Source: Aplectana chamaeleonis (taxonomy: Eukaryota; Nematoda; Chromadorea; Rhabditida; Cosmocercidae). Taken from it: 64,000 bases of DNA. Made by a program: the position numbers and the translations under genes. The stretch spans positions 372,001-436,000 of the forward strand of contig JAPDOI010000121.1 of assembly GCA_029168955.1 (NCBI GenBank). Direction: 5' to 3'. The notes beneath the pieces are model-generated. The model was not told where the DNA came from. It saw only the letters and a program-made list of their open reading frames with translations, and searched no databases. Below, in pieces: positions 60,401-64,000 of this stretch (position 1 is its first letter; every line of letters begins with the position of its first letter).

Positions 60401-61913
60401 CCCACCATATGTCGATGTACCTGGAAAGGGCTGAGTTTTATTATAGAAACAAACTCGTTCGAGAAACGTGTACTGCGACTGAATCTATCGCTTAATATGT
60501 AGAACGGTTTTTGAGAGCAATACATATGGAATCTGTGCGATTGAAAGCGTTTGCCTAGGCGGTCGGAGTGCGTGTCGAGTGGTCGTCGCAAAGGTATTTT
60601 TCCGATCCGTAAATCATGTAGAAGGAATAAAAGACGCATAGTGAATAACATCCTAGTCAGCTGATTGTAGTTGTGCAAAGAATCGTTCAAAAAATGCCTA
60701 TACGACTATCCTCGACACGTACGCCGACCGCGTGAGCGGACCAACACTCTCGCGCACACTTTGGATCCTATTGAGAGAAATTTGTAATAGAACATCCAAG
60801 CAGCGGTAAATCAAGCAAATAAACAAACGAGCAAGGGAATCAAGAGAAACAAGCAGTAAAAGAAACGCATGCAAGTCTTAACTGAACAGACCCGATCAGT
60901 CTCTCATTCGCTTCTGGAAAATCGGTGATGCCTTTCGCCACCAGCACACAGTTGTCGTTGACCACACCATAGATCAGTTTCTCTAAAAACGCAATTGGAG
61001 ATTTCAATTGAAATATATTATTGTATTCATAATTAACCAATATTCGAAAATGAACATCTCAAACTCTACAATAATCGGGATCTTCATTTTTTTGTTTTAA
61101 TGACTGGGTATTGCAGAAATTACAGAAACAATCTATCCAACCCGAATAATTCATAGGACCCATTACAAAGAGAAGACGCTCACTATGTACTTAAAAGTCT
61201 TCTTGAGATTAATACACATTGCAATTTTGTGTGCAGCGCCCCGCGGCTCATCTGCGCGACCAACCGCGCGCTCCACTGACGATCGATCCAGTAGATATCA
61301 AGGTACGTCACATCACGTCTGGCCACCAGAAATATAAGTTTTTTCTGAACAGGTCCTGAAGCTACAGTGCTTCTCTGAGCCGAATTCCGGTCCGCAAATG
61401 CGTCCCGACACGCTTTGCGGCCGCACGCGCTTGAGTCAGTCGGGTTTCCAGCGCCAATGCCGACTCGAGATGGCTTTTTTATACAGTTTTCTCCAGTTTT
61501 GTATAGTTTCCAGTTTCTAAAGCCACCTAGAGTCAACGGATCAGCGGCTGCGGCACTGAAAACTCTTCCGACTCGAAAGCGCGCGGCAGCACAGTACAAT
61601 GGAAAGGAATCTTATTTTTTCAAAGATACGACGAAAAATCGAGCTCATGGCGTGGGCGAACATTGTGGACACGCGGTCACTGGGGCAAAACAGCCGTGGG
61701 TGCACAGTGTGGACGCGCGGTCTCTTAGCTGTCCATAGCAAAGTGCGTGACGCAGCAAAGAGGCAAAATACTCTATAAGCTGAATGTAAACATACCACAG
61801 AAAAGCTCCACTTCATCCACCTCATCGATTTTCGGCCAGTTCAGGAGTACCGTATTAGGACGCAAACCGCCAATTCCTACTGATTGATAGAGTGCAGATA
61901 CGCAGCCACTCAT
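48302..61913 (-). CDS. kcc: K-Cl cotransporter (SLC12 family), C-terminal part, at least 8 exons
   Basis: SLC12 K-Cl cotransporters are membrane proteins moving K+ and Cl- together out of the cell; the part seen here is the cytosolic C-terminal domain. Exons in order: 61796-61913, 60892-60982, 60345-60420, 60109-60231, 56518-56613, then after at least one unseen exon 48680-48749, 48534-48606, 48302-48430. Diagnostic family blocks are GGLRPNTVLLNWP, VAKGITDFPEANERL, IDIWWVVMDGGILML (usually WWIVHDGG), CTLRIFAIGD, LRIDAEVF and KMNTAVRLN..LVLLNLPRPP. Splice sites are GT/AG and the phases fit at every adjacent junction. The transmembrane half must lie beyond 64000, and the final exon (family end LTEGL..VLLVRG..EVITIYS) was not found. 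The introns are filled with transposons. Confidence 0.9.
48534..48606 (-). CDS. kcc: kcc exon, Ser/Thr/acidic linker
   Basis: 73 nt. Acceptor ATGCTTTAG, donor GTGAGA. The first base completes a codon (Asp) split with the exon upstream; then 24 codons rich in Ser, Thr, Glu and Asp (RPSTPSEESDVGDVKLN) lead in frame into VHKMNTAVRLN. Such linkers carry the phosphorylation sites in KCCs (family knowledge); no specific site is claimed. Confidence 0.75.
48680..48749 (-). CDS. kcc: kcc exon, variable linker
   Basis: 70 nt. Acceptor GTCTTCAG, donor GTGAGT. It reads (x)DSVRSFTPIVININEDAETSFI and ends with two bases of the next codon. It starts in phase 2, so a preceding exon ending in phase 1 must exist between 48752 and 56517. 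The call rests on splice signals and phase rather than strong homology. Confidence 0.65.
48903..49160 (-). other. possible but unproven kcc exon region
   Basis: A minus-strand open stretch includes MKIGKLVPASMFSTK between an AG (CATAAG) and a GTACGA donor at about 48942-48988. It lies where one more linker exon is expected, but its phase 0 end does not match the phase 1 end required before 48749, so at least one other exon would still be needed. Confidence 0.2.
49273..50036. mobile_element. foldback element with TTCGAA-rich tandem core
   Basis: The left arm (49273-49400: TATTCATACTCC, CCTCCCGCC, GACGAAGAGGT, CCTCCCGCGC) is mirrored at 49885-50036 (GCGCGGGAGG, ACCTCTTCGTC, GAGTATGATTAG). The core 49440-49735 is about 300 bp of irregular TTTCGAACGAA/TTCGTTCGAAA repeats in both orientations. 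It lies in a kcc intron. The repetitive phenylalanine/arginine-rich frames across the core are not genes. Confidence 0.7.
51945..52157. repeat. ATCCGAAT-type repeat block, left copy
   Basis: Dense GGATA/TATCC and CGGATAATTCGGAT words. The segment 51998-52075 (ACGCATTATTTGAATCGAAC, AAATTTAAAATCGGCATTAT, ATTATCCGAAGA) recurs in the same orientation at 52690-52765, so these are diverged direct copies, not simple microsatellite. Confidence 0.6.
52158..52280. mobile_element. 123-bp MITE, family F, copy 1
   Basis: CACTTGGCCACGCCCATT at the left and AATGGGCGTGGTCAAGTG at the right are near-perfect inverted ends. The interior CCCTTTGCGATATCAAAAGAGTCGTTGCGG resembles 55643-55764. It sits between the two ATCCGAAT-type blocks. 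Confidence 0.75.
52565..52770. repeat. ATCCGAAT-type repeat block, right copy
   Basis: Direct, diverged copy of 51945-52157, with GCATTATCTGAATCGAACC and TTATCCGAAGAA shared. The two copies flank 52158-52564, a stretch holding a family F MITE and otherwise anonymous AT-rich sequence. Confidence 0.6.
53562..53583 (+). ncRNA. spliced leader SL1 sequence (SL RNA gene relic?)
   Basis: All 22 bases equal nematode SL1 (GGTTTAATTACCC then AAGTTTGAG), and the next two bases are GT, the SL RNA splice donor. An SL RNA gene of about 100 nt would also need a downstream Sm site and stem-loops; I see only TATTTTCTTGG at 53592-53602, and a foldback begins at 53626. I therefore infer a truncated or diverged SL RNA gene or SL-derived repeat, lying antisense inside the kcc gene. 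Confidence 0.55.
53626..53760. mobile_element. 135-bp hairpin MITE inserted in repeat G
   Basis: GATCACTGCTCGAGAGATCG, AACACATG.GGCACGCACG and CAAGCGAGGAGGTA are mirrored almost perfectly by TACCTCCTCGCTTG, CGTGCGTGCC.CATGTGTT and CTCTCGAGCAGTGATC. The arms are about 62 bp. The related copy at 58610 lacks this segment, indicating insertion here or precise loss there. Confidence 0.8.
54376..54462. repeat. repeat D fragment
   Basis: CTATCGATCAAATGATTTCG followed by CGCCCAAGAGCTGAG and CCTACTTGAATGCCACGGACG resembles 58045-58095 and the right arm of the foldback at 54605-54930. Confidence 0.5.
54605..54930. mobile_element. repeat D foldback with duplicated centre
   Basis: The left arm (CGAAATCGTTCGATCAACAG, AAGCAGCGTCGCGGC) is mirrored on the right (GCCGCGACGCTGCTT, ATTGATAAAACGATTTCGCG). 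In the centre the 32-bp block CGATCCCTCATCCAGTGATT..GACGATATGT occurs twice in tandem (about 54718 and 54750). Confidence 0.65.
55400..56082 (-). mobile_element. dispersed repeat E, copy 2, with TIRs
   Basis: The ends GGCCCTAGTTATACACCAGC and, reversed, GGCCTTAGTTATACACCGGC mark an inverted-repeat element. The interior equals 14299-14758 in the opposite orientation. A family F MITE interrupts it at 55608-55798. The shared peptide frame (YTRRGTVYCILAGPT, CQFPSADYF) is read on the minus strand. No transposase motif is recognised. Confidence 0.7.
55608..55798. mobile_element. family F MITE, copy 2, with target duplication
   Basis: The outer ends GGTGGTATGTGGGAAGGGG and, reversed, GGTGCTATGTGGGAAGGGG enclose the inner inverted pair CTTGGCCACGCCCATTTT/AAAAATGGGCGTGGCCAAG. 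TTGTTCTT (or TTGTTCTTG) flanks both sides at 55600 and 55799, an 8- or 9-bp duplication as made by hAT or Mutator-type transposases. The empty site is visible in repeat E copy 1. Confidence 0.8.
56518..56613 (-). CDS. kcc: kcc exon, VNLLD..EKTAELEKRQ block
   Basis: 32 codons, phase 0 at both ends. Acceptor GACTTGCAG and donor GTAAGT are strong. The sequence IVNLLDLEVSEEVVEKTAEL, then EKRQQ, corresponds to the helix that follows LRIDAEV in the family (VVDL.D..IS..A.EKT..ME.R). It is separated from the exon at 60109 by a 3.5-kb intron holding several transposons. Confidence 0.8.
57479..57941. mobile_element. family A element in kcc intron
   Basis: Ends TTGAAGGCAGTGTCCACGAT and ATCGTGGACACTGTCCTTAA. 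It shares its right TTAA with the family C copy that follows. Confidence 0.75.
57937..58358. mobile_element. family C element with repeat D sequence inside
   Basis: Left end TTAAAGGCAGCATACACCTC, right end CACGTTTACAAGCGTGTATG then CTGACATTAA. From about 57965 to 58095 it contains repeat D text (GCCGCGACGCTGCGTGG, ATTGATCGAATGATTTC), foreign to the other family C copies and probably an insertion or gene-conversion tract. Confidence 0.65.
58610..58805 (+). repeat. repeat G copy 2, with degenerate SL1
   Basis: At 58667-58688 it has GGTTTAAACACCCAAGTTTA followed by AG, three mismatches from SL1, and the following GT donor is lost (AT). The flanks match 53500-53620 and 53765-53860 without the hairpin insert. 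Confidence 0.55.
59305..60052. mobile_element. family A2 element with ATTCGAATA core expansion
   Basis: Ends TTAAAGGCAGGGTTCGCGAT and TTATCGAGAACCCTGACCTTTA. The interior equals 34560-34964 except for about 250 bp of ATTCGAATA-type repeats at 59636-59890. It ends 57 bp downstream of a kcc exon, inside the intron. Confidence 0.75.
59636..59890. repeat. ATTCGAATA microsatellite-like tract
   Basis: Repeated TTATTCGAATA/ATATTCGAAT words, self-complementary, inside the preceding transposon. The flanks carry a duplicated piece of the host element (GAGTTTTTTCTCCAATTTTT near 59800 and 59920). Confidence 0.7.
60109..60231 (-). CDS. kcc: kcc exon, CTLRIF..LRIDAEVF
   Basis: 41 codons, phase 0 at both ends. 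Acceptor GAGTTCAG, donor GTGAGT. VWRGCTLRIFAIGD and LQKYIYMLRIDAEVF match the family VW..C.LRIFTVA..DNS..MKKDL..FLYHLRI.AEV. The family DNSIQMKKDL portion is here DPAKSEEIRKGL, a divergent variant. Confidence 0.95.
60345..60420 (-). CDS. kcc: kcc exon, IDIWWVVMDGG
   Basis: 76 nt. The first base completes a Gly codon with the exon upstream, then 25 codons: YIDIWWVVMDGGILMLVAYL and LQQNK. Acceptor TTTCCAG, donor GTTTAT (weak). The family motif is WWIVHDGG; the His is replaced by Met here. Confidence 0.95.
60892..60982 (-). CDS. kcc: kcc exon, VAKGITDFPEANERL
   Basis: 91 nt in phase 2 to phase 2. Acceptor GTTTTTAG, donor GTCTGT (weak). It reads KLIYGVVNDNCVLVAKGITD and FPEANERLI, matching family text such as ALLVAKNI..FP.N.ER. 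The split codons at both ends fit the neighbouring exons. Confidence 0.92.
61183..61599 (-). other. intronic open frame, not called coding
   Basis: A 138-residue minus-strand frame lies wholly within the 813-bp intron between the kcc exons at 61796 and 60982. Those two exons join in phase without it, and it shows no family signature, so it is probably chance or an unrecognised repeat. Confidence 0.3.
61796..61913 (-). CDS. kcc: kcc exon, GGLRPNTVLLNWP
   Basis: 39 codons plus one base. Acceptor TTTTCAG, donor GTATGT. It contains SALYQSVGIGGLRPNTVLLN followed by WP, the SLC12 signature GLGG(L/M)KPNTV..(G/N)WP. It starts in phase 0, so an earlier exon exists, most likely beyond 63187 or outside the window. 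Confidence 0.95.
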
Positions 61914-63186
61914 CTGAAAAGATCAGCAAAGTTCAGCTGGTTAGGAGGTGCAGAAATTCCTATCCAGCCACACCTCACTTTATAAGGAGTACTTTGTATG
62001 AGGCAAACAACTATCGAGGATCTTTTAAATTTCTAAAATCGAAATCTCATTGACTGCACTAAGTAACCCGCAAACAATGTGCCGAATCTTGAGGAATTCA
62101 CTCTCAAACTCCGAAATATGAAAATATAAAAAATATTTCAGTTTTCCAACATGTTCAATATAAGATCAGATCGGAGAACAAGATTTTACATAGGATTTGG
62201 GCGTTAAGGGCTTTCGTGGGGCTGACAGGATGGTCACTGATATCAATGAGTGTCGGCTATTTCCAAAACTTATCCCTGTAGTCATCAGGCACAGAAACTA
62301 GCAGTTGGTCTCCAAATGCATGAACAATTCGAGTTTTAGAGAAATTTGTTAATGTATGCATTATTCGAAAAAATCGTTTGAAGAATCCTCGAATGAAAAG
62401 GCCAATATTTTTGTTTCAAAGATTCTCAAATTAAGGAACACATTCAAGGGATTTCTCAAAAAAATTTTAGTGAATGGACGAAATCGAACTATAGCACCAC
62501 TATTTGGCTCGAATAGAAAAAAAAACTTTGAAAACTTACCATAGTAACCGGGTATCTATTCGAATTTTCTTACTAGCTGTTTTTATTTTTTTCCGAAAAG
62601 CGACTGGTGAGTCGTTCCAAGTGGAATTTTCGTATGATATCCATCTTTGTATATTTGAAAAAAGTCTTAGTTATTCGGGTATACATATAATCCAAAGGCA
62701 TAATTGGCCAGTTTAGTCGCCTGTCATACACCAGTTTGGAACGCTCTCGGTAGTTTTTCTCGGATGTGTATGGAGAGTGACGCGTATGGCCTCCTTGTTC
62801 AATTCAGTCTACTGAATGGGCAAGGCGCGGCCATTGTGATAGACCACGCGATCGCACCGGCTTACCGGGTTTGGGTCGCGAGCGACGATTTACCTCCGCA
62901 GCGCCGTACATTCATCAGACTACTGAATTCTACTAAGGAACTCTGCATGTATTTCGCACACAATCAGTGATCTCAGGAGTGATAAAGGCATGATCTGAAG
63001 CGTAGGAAAAGTGTAAAACAGAGAAAAAGTTGAATGTAAAAATTGATAAATTTGTTGAGTAATCTGAAACAAGAACTGAAACTTCAAAATAATTCCCAAA
63101 TTCACGCTTTTAATGAAGTCTCAACAACCATATTCCCGATTTTCTGCCCTGACCACTATTGGGAGTAGGCTTTGTTTTCAAAACTA
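61914..63186. other. probable kcc intron, no exon found
   Basis: I searched the minus strand for the preceding SLC12 text (family ..FASQLKAGKGL..V) and did not find it. Small frames such as the 88-residue one at 62704-62970 show no domain. A further exon hidden here cannot be excluded. Confidence 0.35.
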
Positions 63187-64000
63187 TTGGGTTGATCAAA
63201 TGTTTCCGGACTTTTCACGACTTTGACTAAAATACAATTATTACAAAAACAAACAAGGCTTACCCAACAAATTAATTTCCAATACATTCGAAGATCCTTC
63301 GCCACCGTTTGGGCAGATCATGAACTCCCAACGCGTAGAACACTGTTTCGAGTCGAAGTATTTTTCTAAGGCTACTTTGATTCTATCAAAAAGGGGTCTT
63401 CCAAGCGAAAGAGGTTTGGTTGGCGTCAGAAACGTTCCAACAAAAAGGGAACAGTCGGTAAGTAGATTGAGGAGAGTCTACAAAAAGTGAACAATATTCT
63501 CTGAGAGTATTTCTCTTGGTGAACACTTCTTAACAGCGGAAACAAACCGTTGTGGCATTTAACGATGATGAGTTTAGTGTCTTTTGGAAAAAGGACTTCT
63601 ATTCGTTTAATGAGATTTTACGGGATTACTCTTGCTTAATGCTGTATTTCTATTTTATAGTTTTGCTTCTCCTTACAGCAAGACCTAACCGTCTGTCTAA
63701 GTCTTTGCGACATCATCTTCTATTCTGATGGTAAGAGTTAGGTTTACATGCACATTAATTTAAACGGTTCTCGCGTAATTAAGACCATTTTCGGAACACA
63801 GAGTGCTTCCGTGTAGAACACCGCAACGGTTTGTTTTCGCTGTTAAAAAGTGTTCACCAAGAAAATTACTCTCAGAGAATATTGTTCACTTTTTGTAGAC
63901 TCTCCTCAATCTACTTACCTATTGTTCCCTTTTTGTTGGAACGTTTCTGACGCCAACCAAACCTCTTTCGCTTGGAAGACCCCTTTTTGATAGAATTGTT
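63187..64000. mobile_element. mariner-derived inverted duplication, cut by window edge
   Basis: TTGGGTTGATCAAATGTTTCC at 63187 follows a TA and resembles a mariner end. On the minus strand (about 63250-63400) LEKYFDSKQ and, in a shifted frame, FYALGVHDLPKRWRRIFECI form the C-terminal block of mariner transposases (LP.RW....G.YF). From 63370 to about 63550 the sequence is repeated in reverse at 63825-64000, including the gene part. So two 3' halves face each other, and a second terminal repeat is expected near 64190, outside the window. Confidence 0.7.

Noticed and set aside
62190..62340. Minus-strand stretch reading RIVHAFGDQLLVSVPDDYRD, considered as an upstream kcc exon
   Set aside because: Looks protein-like but matches no SLC12 block I know, and no good donor follows.

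Overview
The window looks like gene-poor nuclear DNA of a nematode, probably a strongylid or hookworm-like species (inference). The reasons are: an exact copy of the 22-nt nematode spliced leader SL1 followed by a GT donor at 53562-53583; short exons of a K-Cl cotransporter gene on the minus strand; RTE-type LINE remnants; and mariner/Tc1 copies. There are no bacterial-style operons or rRNA genes, and no intact tRNA. Most open frames lie in repeats and carry no recognisable domain.

Layout. 1-5.4 kb: foldback elements (1526-2220, 4082-4812) and the first short TTAA-flanked inverted-repeat elements. 5.4-20 kb: mostly anonymous DNA with more of these elements and a mosaic inverted/direct repeat at 17658-18741. 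20-28 kb: short inverted-repeat elements, a tRNA-derived SINE (about 22254-22340), an interrupted satellite-like array (25715-26460) and a large foldback (27371-27965). 28173-29431: a nearly intact mariner with one in-frame stop and a promoter that contains a perfect four-unit heat-shock element. 30-35.4 kb: chains of short elements abutting at shared TTTAAA junctions. 35830-37293: a 1.46-kb inverted duplication of the 3' half of a Tc1-like transposon. 39811-41064: a deleted mariner split by another element, next to a decayed Tc1-like gene (41153-41670). 42360-42540: three 60-bp tandem units. 43945-44915: a 5'-truncated RTE-type LINE. 45095-46029: a mariner-ended element with long inverted repeats.

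48.3-61.9 kb holds the only host gene I can support, the C-terminal cytosolic part of an SLC12-family K-Cl cotransporter on the minus strand. Eight exons with matching splice phases are visible. Its introns are packed with transposable elements, a foldback with a TTCGAA-rich core, and the SL1-containing repeat. From 63187 to the window edge is half of a second inverted-duplicated mariner.

Short families named here: family A ends in GGCAGTGTTCACGAT, family B in GGCACAGTCCAACC (variant GGCACAGGACACCC), family C in GGCAGCATACACGCTCG. All three begin with TTAAAGGCA-like ends and finish with the reverse complement. They are non-coding and insert into each other's ends. The genes here do not form a pathway: this is one transporter gene embedded in layered transposons.
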